Source: Catellatospora bangladeshensis
GTDB taxonomy: Bacteria; Actinomycetota; Actinomycetes; Mycobacteriales; Micromonosporaceae
Length of the DNA stretch: 64,000 nucleotides
Assembly: GCF_016862575.1 (NCBI RefSeq)
Contig: NZ_BONF01000010.1
Span: forward strand, 186,001 to 250,000
Direction of reading: 5' to 3'
Below the pieces are notes generated by a model. The model was not told the origin of the DNA. It did not search any database and saw nothing but the letters and a program-made list of their open reading frames with translations. Shown piece by piece: positions 33,385 through 42,011 of this stretch (its first letter is position 1; the number at the start of each line of letters is the position of its first letter). The translations under genes and the position numbers were made by a program.

Positions 33385-34233
33385 ATGACCGCGGTTGATC
33401 CCGTATTCGTCCGAGACGGACCACTGCTGGACTGGTTCGGGGGCGTCTTCGACACCCTGACCTTCACCATCCCGGCAGGCATCCTCGGCTTCGGCCTTCC
33501 GCACCGGCCCATGAGACCGGTACACCTCAGCGGACACCTGCTCGACCCCGACACCGGCTTCGACGAACGCGACCGGATCTGGGCGGGCATCGTCCTCGCC
33601 TCCCGCGATCCCGCAACGGGAGCAAAGTTCAGGCTGATCGCGTTCGGGCTTGCACTGCCCGGCCTCATGGGCTGGCGGGCGAAAGTCCGCCCGTACGACA
33701 TCGTCGCGCGCGCCGACCTCGACGCCGACCTCGCCTACGGCTTCCTGCGGCGCCTGGCCGTCATCGACCCGGCCGCCGCCAACATTGCCAGCAGGCTGCT
33801 CGACACGGCCACCGCCTACGCGGGCCACCGCCTGTCCGCGCACCTGTCGCGGCCCACCCCGACCGAGTCCGAGCACCCACCCGCGCCGCCACCCGACCTG
33901 GCCGATGCGGCACGTCAGGCCTTGCAGGAGGCCGCCGCGCAGATGCGCGCCGACGGCAACAGCCTGGCCGCCCTCGACGTGAAACTGATCGCCGCGACCC
34001 GCCTCAACGGACACCCACTGCCTGAAGCGGCCCGAGCCCTGGGCATCGCCGCCCCGGTTGCCTACAAACGCCGACAGCGCGCCGAAGCCCGCCTGGCCGC
34101 CCACCTCACCGGCGCGAGCGCCACGGCCCGTCCGGCGGCGGAGGCGGCGACAGCGACTCGTCCGCCGGCGGCAATCCCCGCCCCGCGCGCACCAGAGCCG
34201 TCACCAGCGCCTTCAGCTCCATCTGCCAACTGA
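33385..34233 (+). CDS. Element hypothetical protein with sigma-4-like C-terminal helix pair
   Basis: A protein of 282 residues. I prefer ATG 33385 (MTAVDPVFVRDGPLLDWFGG); ATG-less upstream codons would add 11 residues. The first 160 residues hold conserved-looking Trp/Gly/Pro positions (FGLPHRPMRPVHLSGHLLD, LPGLMGWRAKVRPYD). A helical part at about 190-250 contains LGIAAPVAYKRRQRAEARL, reminiscent of a helix-turn-helix. The last 35 residues are Pro/Ala low complexity and overlap the convergent gene by 128 bases. High GC resumes here, in contrast to Gabija. Function unknown. Confidence 0.65.
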   Translation: MTAVDPVFVRDGPLLDWFGGVFDTLTFTIPAGILGFGLPHRPMRPVHLSGHLLDPDTGFDERDRIWAGIVLASRDPATGAKFRLIAFGLALPGLMGWRAKVRPYDIVARADLDADLAYGFLRRLAVIDPAAANIASRLLDTATAYAGHRLSAHLSRPTPTESEHPPAPPPDLADAARQALQEAAAQMRADGNSLAALDVKLIAATRLNGHPLPEAARALGIAAPVAYKRRQRAEARLAAHLTGASATARPAAEAATATRPPAAIPAPRAPEPSPAPSAPSAN

Positions 34234-34603
34234 CGTCCAGATCAACCCGCAGCACCGCCGCGGTTCCGTCGATCAGCAGCAGCACCGGCCCGCCCGAACG
34301 CGCCACCACCGACCACGACGCCCCGTGCGCCAGGACCACCGCACCCGCGGCACCGTCGGTGACCTGAACGGTCTCGGCCGAGGGGCGCGAATGGGCAAGG
34401 TCGAACGCGTCAGCGATGACGTCGGCGGCACCGGGCCGCTTGTCGATGTCGACGGCCAGCGACTCCAGCCGCCCGCGCGCGCCCTGATCCCACAACCCCG
34501 CACTGCGATGCGTCATCTCCGTGGCCAGCGCACTGCCCAACGTCTGCCGCCGCGCACGGTCCATCACCGCGCCCTGCCGCTGCGCCTGCCCGCCCGTCAC
34601 CAC
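34106..34603 (-). CDS. Hypothetical protein convergent with element gene
   Basis: A protein of 165 residues. GTG at 34603 has GGGAGG exactly 8 bases upstream, which decides the start and supports a real gene. It carries helical stretches and a beta-rich centre (GAAGAVVLAHGASWSVVARSGGPVLLLIDG) with a Pro-rich end. No family was recognised. The 128-base tail-to-tail overlap with the plus-strand gene is unusual, and one of the two C-termini may be shorter in functional terms. Confidence 0.55.
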   Translation of the reverse strand: MVTGGQAQRQGAVMDRARRQTLGSALATEMTHRSAGLWDQGARGRLESLAVDIDKRPGAADVIADAFDLAHSRPSAETVQVTDGAAGAVVLAHGASWSVVARSGGPVLLLIDGTAAVLRVDLDVSWQMELKALVTALVRAGRGLPPADESLSPPPPPDGPWRSRR

Positions 34604-34876
34604 CCGTACAGCCTCCCACCGAAACAGCCCCAAGCCCACCCCGGGACCGCACGCACCCACACCGACCACGCAAGGCCCGATGGCGACTCGACAGCCACAC
34701 CGGACTCACCCCACGCCCACGGCGACCTGACAGGACCTGACAACCGCGCCGGATGAAATCTGACAGCGCAGGTGGACAACCGGAAAGCATCGATGCGTTA
34801 GCACATCAGCATCCACTTGATCGGCACGCGACCCCGAGCGCTCATGGACCTCCCGCCACAGCCCATGGGAGACACC

Positions 34877-35302
34877 ATGACCCGCCGCCTCGACCAAACC
34901 TACCGCGACGCCCGGCAGCTGCTCGACCGCCACCGTCGCACCCCGGACGGCCAACACTGCGACCACGCCCGATGCGCCCACGAGACATGGCCATGCACCG
35001 CCGTCACCACCGCCCGGCACGTCATCGCTGCCCACACCGACCCGCCCCCGGCGACGGGCCCCGAACCCGCCCACACCGCCGACACGGCCCGCGTGTGGCT
35101 GCTGACCACCGCCGCCTACGACGTGCCCCCCACCGCGCCCCTGGCCGCTGACAGGGGCAACCTCATTGAACTGCTACACCGCATGGGCACCGCCTCCATC
35201 GCCCAACTCGCCGTACGACTGGGCCGACCACGCCCGATCATCACGCTCATCCTGCGCGCCCTGACCACCTGTGGCTGGGCCACCAGCACCGCCACCGCCT
35301 GA
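34877..35302 (+). CDS. Small winged-helix-like hypothetical protein
   Basis: A protein of 141 residues from ATG 34877, with GGGAGA 5 bases upstream. The N-terminal part has a His/Cys group (DGQHCDHARCAHETWPC) that could bind a metal. The C-terminal 50 residues look like a winged helix (NLIELLHRMGTASIAQLAVRLGRPRPIITLILRALTTCGW). Proteins of this type are often seen on actinomycete integrative elements, where they may act as small regulators. Specific function unknown. Confidence 0.6.
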   Translation: MTRRLDQTYRDARQLLDRHRRTPDGQHCDHARCAHETWPCTAVTTARHVIAAHTDPPPATGPEPAHTADTARVWLLTTAAYDVPPTAPLAADRGNLIELLHRMGTASIAQLAVRLGRPRPIITLILRALTTCGWATSTATA

Positions 35303-35558
35303 AACCAGCGTGCAGCGCCCACCCCAGGCTCGGGGCGGGCGCTGCACTCATCACGCGGCTATCAGCCGTGCCCATCGTCGATGGCGGCGCCAGCAACCGC
35401 AGCCTGCCAGCCGTCATCTGGTAAGTCCTGCCCGCCCTCAAGCCGCCACATAGCACCCCACCCGGCCCGTTTGACCCGCATAACACGGGGCACGCCGCGG
35501 GCATCGTGGTTCAGCCTTACCGAGCCTACGCCCGGAACCAGCAGTTTCGGCCGCGAGG

Positions 35559-36755
35559 TCAGTTCTCGATCCCGAGCCAGGTGGTGAACGCGGTCAGCTC
35601 CGAGTTCGACCGGCGGTGCAAAGTCAGGAGTGCCCGGGTCGTCTCACGGACCATCGGGTGATACCGGGTCTGTTCAGGCGCGAGTCGCCTCGCGGACTCC
35701 AGAGCCGCCAGTGTCTCAGGCCGGTTGCCGATGAGCACGTGCGCACGCGCAAGATCGATAAAGTGGTGGCCGGCTCTGGTGGCGGGCATTCCGACCGGTG
35801 GAGTGAAGTCGAGGCCACGACGGATCGCGCGTTCAGGCTCGCCCAGCTCGACCCAGGCGGCCACTTCGTGGATGCGGAGGTTCGCCGGGCCGAAGGTGAC
35901 GTGGTAGCGGACCTTGTCGGCCGGTGCGTAGCGCGTCAGCTCCTCCGCTGCCGCGAGGTGATCTGTGGTGGTGGTGGCGTCGCCCGCGCGGGAGGCCAAG
36001 GTGACGGCTCGAAGGTGCATGCTCCCGTACACGGTGACCGCCGCGTCCTCGTGGTCGCGTTCAACCTGGTCTGCCAGGGCGGAGCGGGCGGCGTCCAGGA
36101 TGCGCAGCCCACGCTGGTAGTCGCCTGCCGACTGGAACGTGGTGACCCGCGTCCACTGGGCGAGTCCGGCCGCGAGCGGGTCTCCGGCTCGTTCGGCGGC
36201 CCAGATCAGCTTGTGCTCGATGCTTTCCGCGAGGTCGGCGTATCCGAGGCGGTACGCGAGTCCGTGCGCCACGTAGTAGGCGCTGACCAGCAGGCCGTAG
36301 GTCCGCTCGTTCTCTGTGCCGGCCGTGGCATGCACGGCCTCGGTGAGCTGTTCGATGACTGCGGGTAGTTGGGCTGCCAGTTTGCCGTACTTGCCGTCGC
36401 GGCGCAGGTCGGACATGGCCTTCACTGAGGCGCGAAGCTCGTCGTAGGAGCGCGGAGGTACGTCTCCGGCCGGTGGCAGGTCGTAGCCGCGCAGGACGAC
36501 CCGCAGCGCGTCGACGGCGGTGGGAACGTCGGAGCCGTCGTAGGGCTGGCCGTAGACACGTTCGATCGGGACGTGGAGCGCGCGGGCTACAGCGGCGACG
36601 AACGCGTGGCTGGCGGGCCGGTCACCGGTCTCGACCTTGGTCAGCAGGCTGTGCGAGACGTTCGCCTCGCGGGCGAGCTTGTGTTGCGTCATGCCGGCGG
36701 CTTTGCGCAGCACTGCGATGTTGTCGCCGACTGTCAGAACCCTGTCCCTGTCCAC
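35559..36755 (-). CDS. XRE-family regulator with TPR-like C-terminal domain
   Basis: A protein of 398 residues. The helix-turn-helix covers residues 7-61 (LRKAAGMTQHKLAREANVSHSLLTKVE). The rest is an all-helical repeat region resembling the TPR or tetratricopeptide-like domain of actinobacterial XRE regulators that respond to peptides or small molecules. The start is GTG 36755 with GGAG 6 bases upstream. It faces away from the lanthipeptide genes, which begin after a 750-base gap, so it is the likely pathway regulator by position. Which signal it senses is unknown. Confidence 0.85.
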   Translation of the reverse strand: MDRDRVLTVGDNIAVLRKAAGMTQHKLAREANVSHSLLTKVETGDRPASHAFVAAVARALHVPIERVYGQPYDGSDVPTAVDALRVVLRGYDLPPAGDVPPRSYDELRASVKAMSDLRRDGKYGKLAAQLPAVIEQLTEAVHATAGTENERTYGLLVSAYYVAHGLAYRLGYADLAESIEHKLIWAAERAGDPLAAGLAQWTRVTTFQSAGDYQRGLRILDAARSALADQVERDHEDAAVTVYGSMHLRAVTLASRAGDATTTTDHLAAAEELTRYAPADKVRYHVTFGPANLRIHEVAAWVELGEPERAIRRGLDFTPPVGMPATRAGHHFIDLARAHVLIGNRPETLAALESARRLAPEQTRYHPMVRETTRALLTLHRRSNSELTAFTTWLGIEN

Positions 36756-37064
36756 GATCCGCTCCTTCGGCGCCCGATGGGCTCGATCTATTCCAGCTTA
36801 CGGCGACTCCGACCGCCACTGACAGCGCTGGAGCTGTGACAGGTGTGAAAACTATGTGCAACTCCGTGCATCGACGTCGCTCTAACGTCAGGTCAGTCGA
36901 CAGTCCAATCCAGACGGATGTCGACTCCGCTCGCGACTCGCGGGTGGATGCAACGCCGGAAGTCCCTGCCGTCGGTGGCTGTCGAGAGCGGCGGCGGTAG
37001 GAGACCCGGCTGACGGATGCGCGCCGTGAGCCTGACTGCGGCGAGCATGACCTTAGGAGAGGCC
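36756..37064. promoter_or_regulatory. Divergent control region of the lanthipeptide locus
   Basis: About 310 bases without a gene. A CTGACAG heptamer lies at 36819, and a GTGACAGGTGTGAAAAC stretch follows from about 36836 and GTGCAACTCCGTGCA at about 36861-36875. These could be promoter or operator parts for the divergent XRE regulator and the lanthipeptide genes. No clean -35/-10 pair stands out. Confidence 0.35.
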
Positions 37065-37259
37065 ATGTGGCTGCCCAGGCGGTGGCGCAAACGGAGCTGC
37101 ATCGACCCGATCGGCACCGTACAAGGTCGGGTGGCGATGCACGGTTGCCGCTGCCCATGCGCTCTGTGCGGGTTCACCGCGATGTTCGACTCGACTGCGC
37201 TCAGCAGGCCGTATGTGCTCGGGACGAGAGCACTCACAGCCGGGTCACGGCCAGGGTGA
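37065..37259 (+). CDS. Small Cys-rich protein upstream of the lanthipeptide precursor
   Basis: A protein of 64 residues. ATG 37065 is preceded by TAGGAGAGG at ideal distance. A basic start (MWLPRRWRKRSC) is followed by MHGCRCPCALCGFTAMF, with four Cys in nine residues, which could bind a metal or act as a peptide substrate. No family was recognised. It lies 240 bases ahead of the next small frame and on the same strand as the lanthipeptide genes, so it may be part of the locus. Confidence 0.4.
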   Translation: MWLPRRWRKRSCIDPIGTVQGRVAMHGCRCPCALCGFTAMFDSTALSRPYVLGTRALTAGSRPG

Positions 37260-37374
37260 CCCGCATCTTGCTCCCGGCCTGGACCTGGCACGGTCATCGC
37301 CCCCGTGAGACCACACAGGGTGTGTGGCATCCCGGGCCGGGAGCTCTCTCCCACGCGAACCGAGGAGGTGAGAC

Positions 37375-37422
37375 ATGCGAGACCGCATCCGGCACTCGAA
37401 GGTTCCGCGCGCCGGCCCGTGA
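37375..37422 (+). CDS. Possible 15-residue leader peptide
   Basis: ATG 37375 is preceded by GAGGAGGTGA, an almost full match to the end of 16S rRNA, at good distance. The frame codes MRDRIRHSKVPRAGP and stops. Such strong initiation before a very short frame, 85 bases upstream of the precursor gene, could mean a translated leader that controls the operon. It might also be accidental. Confidence 0.3.
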   Translation: MRDRIRHSKVPRAGP

Positions 37423-37506
37423 CGGCAGGTAAAGGCGCTCGCTGATACAGGCCAAGATCGCCCCACTGGGCACCCCGTACACCGATCCGACTTCAAGGAG
37501 ACCGTC

Positions 37507-37659
37507 ATGCAGGCAATTGACGACGTCCAGGACGCCTTCGCCCTGGACCTCCGCGTCACCGACGACGTCCCTCCGGGACTGGACAACAAGCGGTGCGGGA
37601 CCAACGACGGCTGCGCGGGCACGTGCGCGTCGTCGTGCGTTACGCACAGCCCCAACTGA
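37507..37659 (+). CDS. FxLD family lanthipeptide precursor
   Basis: A frame of 50 codons with AAGGAGA upstream of ATG 37507. The leader contains Phe11-Ala-Leu-Asp14, the FxLD motif. The probable core begins near Arg29-Cys30. It has Cys at 30, 36, 40 and 44, and Ser/Thr at 32, 39, 42, 43, 46 and 48, ending HSPN. Dehydration of Ser/Thr and ring closure by Cys would give up to four lanthionine or methyllanthionine rings. Asp34-Gly35 in the core is a natural target for the methyltransferase of this locus. The dehydratase, cyclase and methyltransferase follow on the same strand. The cleavage site and ring pattern cannot be read from the sequence. Confidence 0.88.
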   Translation: MQAIDDVQDAFALDLRVTDDVPPGLDNKRCGTNDGCAGTCASSCVTHSPN

Positions 37660-37671
37660 TCCAAGGCCACG

Positions 37672-37699
37672 CGGGGCCGGGCTTGCCCGCCCGGCTCCG
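37672..37699 (+). terminator. Hairpin between precursor and dehydratase genes
   Basis: CGGGGCCGGGC (37672-37682) pairs with GCCCGGCTCCG (37689-37699), with one mismatch and a 6-base loop. It lies 13 bases after the precursor stop. Such partial terminators make precursor mRNA more abundant than enzyme mRNA in many RiPP operons. Confidence 0.6.
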
Positions 37700-37731
37700 C
37701 ACCCTTCCACACCGATGAGGAGGAGCAAGCC

Positions 37732-40700
37732 GTGAACCCTGACCGCACGCTGTTCTATCGGCACAGCGGAGCCGCGCTACTGCGTGCTGCCGTAGCTCCG
37801 CTTGATGACGGGCCGGATTGGTGGCCCGACCTCGACGACACCGGGTCGTGCAGGGACTGGCTCCGCGCGATCTGGGACCGTCCCGGCTTCGCCGATGAGG
37901 TATGGCAGTCCAGCCGCTCCCTGGCCCAGAGCATCGAGGCGATGCTGGACGGCCGCCGGTCGATCAGGGACCGCGAGGTCCGCCGTGCGTGCGTCTCTGC
38001 GATGCGCTACCTGCTGCGGGCCACCGGTCGTCCGACTCCCTTCGGCTTGTTCGCGGGAACCGCGCCGGTCGTGCTGGCAGACAGCGCCGCAGTTCGTTGG
38101 GGTCGGGAGCACCGAGCCGTGGCGCGAGTCGATACGCAGTGGCTTGCCGATGTCATCACGAAACTCGAGGCGATTCCGGATCTGCTGTCGCTGCTGAACG
38201 TGCAGTTCACGAACCTCGCCGCGCGGCGCGGAGACCGGATCGAGACGCCGTTCGGTCCCGAGCGTGCCAGCGTCGCCTACTCCAAGGCCGTTCAGACAGT
38301 GCACGAGCTCACCGCGACGCCCATCCAAGTCGGTGCGCTCAGCCAACGCCTGCTCGCGCTGTTCCCCGGCGGGAAGGTGGAAAGTCTTCACGCACTGCTG
38401 GCGGGTCTCATCAAGCAGGGCTTCCTCATCACCGACCTGCGAGCGCCGTTCACGGTGGTCGACCCGTTGTCCCATGTCATCGAACGTCTCGATGCGGTCG
38501 GCGCCGATCAGATTCCTGCCGCCTCGCCTATTCTGCGGCGTCTGGCGATGATCGGGACCGGGCTGCGGATGCACAACCGGCCGGGCCCAGGAGCAGGCCG
38601 CCGGGAGCGCCGCGACGAGATCATGACCTGGATGGCCGAGCTGTCCACGGATGGCCGGCATCCGCTGGCGGTGGACCTCGTACTCGACTGCGACATGAAG
38701 ATCCCGGCGCAGGTGGCCGAAGAGATGGAGCACGCCGCGAGCGTGATGCTGCGCCTGTCGCGGCGGCCTGCCGGTGACGCGGCGTGGCAGGACTTCCACA
38801 CGAGGTTCATCGAGCGCTACGGCACGGGGGTGCTCGTGCCCGTCACCGACGTGACGGACCTCGACTCCGGGCTCGGGTTCCCGGCGTCGTACCTGGGAAC
38901 GGTGGCTGCCGAGCCGGTCGAGCCGCCGACCCGCCGGGATCAACTGCTGCTCGGCCTGGCGATGCAGGCGATCGCCGACGGCACCGGCGAGGTGGTGCTG
39001 ACAGATGACGTGCTCGCCGAGCTGACCAAGGACAACGGCTTCGACGGCCGGCACTTTCCCGCTCACGTGGAGCTGGCCGCACGTATCCAGGCCACCGACA
39101 CGAACGCGCTCACCGCAGGGGATTATGGGCTGATCGTCACACCCGCCCGGTCGGCTGGGACGCTGACATGCCGCTTCAGCGTCCTGTCCACCGGCAGCGG
39201 ACTGGACGACGTGTACCGGTCGTTGCCGGTCACGGTCGACGGTGCCGTGCCGGTGCAGATGAGCTTCCCGCCCGCCTACCCGCACGCGGAGAACGTTTGC
39301 CGCATCCCGGCGTTCCTGCCGAACGTGATGCGTTTCGGCGAGCACCACCGGGCAGACCTGGCCGCGGACGTGACGCTGGACGACCTGGCGATCCTGGCAA
39401 CGCATGAGCGGTTCTACCTGGTCGGCGTTTCGCGGAACCAGGTCATCGAGCCGCAGGTCCTGCACGCCCTGGCGTTGCAGAAGCAGCCCCCGCCGCTCGT
39501 GCGGTTCCTCGCGCACCTGGCGCGCGGGTTCGGTGCGCTGTGGACCGAGGTCGACTGGGGTCCGCACTGCCATGACCTGCCGTTCCTGCCGCGCCTGCGG
39601 TACCGACGCAGCGTCATCGCCCCGGCCCGCTGGCAGCTCGCCGCCAGTGTCTTGCCCGCGCCGCCGGCCGCGACCGCCGCCTGGGACTCGGCGCTGGCCC
39701 GCTGGCGTGCGACGTGGCGCTGCCCGGACGTCGTGGAGCTGCGCGACGACGACCGCACGTTGCGCCTGGACCTCACCGTCCCCGCACACCGGGTCCTGTT
39801 GCGCCAGCATCTGGACCGCCACCCCGCGGCGACCTTCACCGAGGCGCCAGGCGCGGCCGGCGACTTCGGCTGGGCCGGCGGGCACGTACACGAGATCGCG
39901 ATCCCGCTCGTCACCTGCCGACCTCCGGCACCCTCGCCGCTACGCCCGGCACGGCCGACGATCGGTAACCGTCACGGGCACACCCCTGGCGCTCCGGACA
40001 GCCGCTGGATACAGCTCAAGCTGTTCACACACCCGGAACGCATGGACGAGATCATCCGCGTTCACCTGCCGAAGCTCATGCACATGATCGACGGTGACCC
40101 GCAGATGTGGTTCGTGCGCTACCGCAGCCCGCTGGACACCCCGCACCTGCGACTGAGGCTGCACACCCCCGACCTGTATCACCACGCCTCGTATACGGCA
40201 GCGGCCGGGCAGTGGGCACACCGGCTGCGAGAACGCGGTGTCCTCGGGCATGTCGTGGCCGACACGTACTACCCCGAGGTCGGCCGCTACGGCACCGGCC
40301 CGGCTATGTCCGCCGCCGAGCGGGTGTTCGCCACGGACTCCGCCGTCGTCGGCGCGCTACTACGCGGCCCGACTGAGCTCGGACTTCCACCGACGGCCCA
40401 GGTAGCGGTGTCGATGGTGTCGATCGCAGCAGGGTTCCTCGGCGGCCTCGAGGAGGCGATGAACTGGCTCACCTCGCGCCCGCCCGCCACAGGCCCCGCG
40501 ATCGATCGTGACATCGCCCGCCACGTGCTCGCCTTGACCGGGCCGGGGACGGACTGGTCGCCGCCGTCGACGGAAGAAGTCGCGGCTGCCTGGCGGGCTC
40601 GGAACCTGGGTCTGGCCGACTACGCCGAACACATCGGCGGCGATGCGCGCGCTGACGTGCTCGAGTCGCTGCTTCACATGCACCACAACCGCGCGGTGGG

Positions 40701-40788
40701 CATCGACCCGGCCGGCGAGCGCATCGCACGACGGCTGGCGCGGCAAGCGGGTGTGTCCTGGACGACCCGGGCTGGTACCCGACTATGA
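37732..40788 (+). CDS. lanB: Class I lanthipeptide dehydratase (LanB, full length)
   Basis: A protein of 1018 residues. GTG 37732 is preceded by AGGAGGAG. The N-terminal glutamyl-transfer part includes RYLLRATGRPTPFGLFAG, and the C-terminal elimination domain (SpaB_C type) starts at about residue 757 with RWIQLKLFTHPERMDEII and VRYRSPLDTPHLRLRL. Having both parts in one chain is the classical LanB form. It uses glutamyl-tRNA to activate Ser and Thr of the precursor and then eliminates glutamate to give dehydroalanine and dehydrobutyrine. Its stop overlaps the cyclase start by four bases. Confidence 0.9.
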   Translation: MNPDRTLFYRHSGAALLRAAVAPLDDGPDWWPDLDDTGSCRDWLRAIWDRPGFADEVWQSSRSLAQSIEAMLDGRRSIRDREVRRACVSAMRYLLRATGRPTPFGLFAGTAPVVLADSAAVRWGREHRAVARVDTQWLADVITKLEAIPDLLSLLNVQFTNLAARRGDRIETPFGPERASVAYSKAVQTVHELTATPIQVGALSQRLLALFPGGKVESLHALLAGLIKQGFLITDLRAPFTVVDPLSHVIERLDAVGADQIPAASPILRRLAMIGTGLRMHNRPGPGAGRRERRDEIMTWMAELSTDGRHPLAVDLVLDCDMKIPAQVAEEMEHAASVMLRLSRRPAGDAAWQDFHTRFIERYGTGVLVPVTDVTDLDSGLGFPASYLGTVAAEPVEPPTRRDQLLLGLAMQAIADGTGEVVLTDDVLAELTKDNGFDGRHFPAHVELAARIQATDTNALTAGDYGLIVTPARSAGTLTCRFSVLSTGSGLDDVYRSLPVTVDGAVPVQMSFPPAYPHAENVCRIPAFLPNVMRFGEHHRADLAADVTLDDLAILATHERFYLVGVSRNQVIEPQVLHALALQKQPPPLVRFLAHLARGFGALWTEVDWGPHCHDLPFLPRLRYRRSVIAPARWQLAASVLPAPPAATAAWDSALARWRATWRCPDVVELRDDDRTLRLDLTVPAHRVLLRQHLDRHPAATFTEAPGAAGDFGWAGGHVHEIAIPLVTCRPPAPSPLRPARPTIGNRHGHTPGAPDSRWIQLKLFTHPERMDEIIRVHLPKLMHMIDGDPQMWFVRYRSPLDTPHLRLRLHTPDLYHHASYTAAAGQWAHRLRERGVLGHVVADTYYPEVGRYGTGPAMSAAERVFATDSAVVGALLRGPTELGLPPTAQVAVSMVSIAAGFLGGLEEAMNWLTSRPPATGPAIDRDIARHVLALTGPGTDWSPPSTEEVAAAWRARNLGLADYAEHIGGDARADVLESLLHMHHNRAVGIDPAGERIARRLARQAGVSWTTRAGTRL

Positions 40789-41963
40789 GCGATGTCTTGC
40801 CACCGACCGACGATCCCGAACCGGGCTGGAGCCAGTCGCTCGCGACCGGGGCACCCGGAATCGCACTGCTACACGTCGAGCTTGCCCGCTGTGGTCTGTG
40901 CGAGTGGTCGACGGTGCAGCACTGGGCGGCCGCGACGATGCGCCATGAGGTGAGCACCCACCCCAGCGCGAGCCTCTTCCGGGGCGCACCGGCCGTGGCT
41001 TTCGCACTCCACGCCGCCGAACGCAAGGCGTACGCGCCCGCACTGGACGTCCTCGACGGTCAGATACGTCAGATCGTGCAGCAGCGGCTGGCTACCGCCC
41101 ACGACCGCATAGACGGGCAGCGGCCGCCCGCGCTCGCCGAGTTCGATCTCATCTCAGGGCTGACCGGGCTCGGCGTATACATGCTGCGCCGCGACCGAGA
41201 CCACGCGACCCTTCGCGGCGTGCTCAAATACCTGGTCCGGCTCACTGACCCACTGCTGTCGCCCGACGGTCTGGTGCCTGGCTGGTGGACCGCCCACGGC
41301 CCGCAGGACATGCCGTCACCGGATTGGGTGGGAGGTCACGGCAACTTCGGCATGGCCCACGGCATCGCCGGGCCGCTCGCACTACTGTCATCCGCGATGA
41401 GACGCGGGACGACGGTGGCTGGGCAACCGGAGGCCATCGAGCGCGTCTGCTCCTGGCTGAATACCTGGCGACGAGGCACCGCCGCGCAGCCCTGGTGGCC
41501 GGAGACGATCTCGCTCGGCGAACTGCGATCCGGCACATCACACGCCCGCCACCCGCACCGCCCTTCGTGGTGCTACGGCACGCCCGGCATCGCCCGAGCG
41601 ATGCAACTCGCCGGGCTCGCCCTGGCCGACGAACACCGCCGGCGATCCGCCGAGGACGCCCTGGCCGCCGCCATCGGCGATGGACTTCAACTCAACCGCG
41701 TGACCGACGCTTCCCTGTGCCACGGCTGGGCAGGGCTCGCGCTGACCGTCTGGCGCGTCGCCGCGGACTCACACGATCCGCACCGGCTCACCGACCGGAT
41801 GCCGTACCTGATCGGCCGCCTCGATCGCCACCTGCGAGACCACCCCGTCCGCGGGCACGGCCTTCTCGAAGGCGCCGAGGGGATCCACCTCGCCCAGCAC
41901 AGCATCACCCGCACCCACCTGCCGCTGTCTCGCTGGGACGCCTGCCTGCTACTGGACGGCTGA
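40785..41963 (+). CDS. lanC: Lanthionine synthetase C family cyclase (LanC)
   Basis: A protein of 392 residues with an ATGA overlap with the dehydratase. The alpha/alpha-barrel repeats HGNFGMAHGIAG, WCYGTPGIARAM and CHGWAGLALT are present. Cys263, Cys312 and His313 correspond to the zinc ligands of nisin cyclase (Cys284, Cys330, His331). The enzyme adds Cys thiols to dehydrated residues in the precursor and closes the thioether rings. The C-terminal repeat GHGLLEGAEGIHLAQHSI is also typical. All catalytic residues are intact. Confidence 0.9.
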   Translation: MSDVLPPTDDPEPGWSQSLATGAPGIALLHVELARCGLCEWSTVQHWAAATMRHEVSTHPSASLFRGAPAVAFALHAAERKAYAPALDVLDGQIRQIVQQRLATAHDRIDGQRPPALAEFDLISGLTGLGVYMLRRDRDHATLRGVLKYLVRLTDPLLSPDGLVPGWWTAHGPQDMPSPDWVGGHGNFGMAHGIAGPLALLSSAMRRGTTVAGQPEAIERVCSWLNTWRRGTAAQPWWPETISLGELRSGTSHARHPHRPSWCYGTPGIARAMQLAGLALADEHRRRSAEDALAAAIGDGLQLNRVTDASLCHGWAGLALTVWRVAADSHDPHRLTDRMPYLIGRLDRHLRDHPVRGHGLLEGAEGIHLAQHSITRTHLPLSRWDACLLLDG

Positions 41964-42011
41964 CCAGCCCGCCACACAACCGAAGACCACCCGACTGCCC
42001 GGAAGGACGCG

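Noticed and set aside
36893-37354. 153-codon minus-strand frame in the lanthipeptide control region
   Set aside because: No ribosome binding site or domain. The plus strand holds the better-supported small frame 37065-37259.
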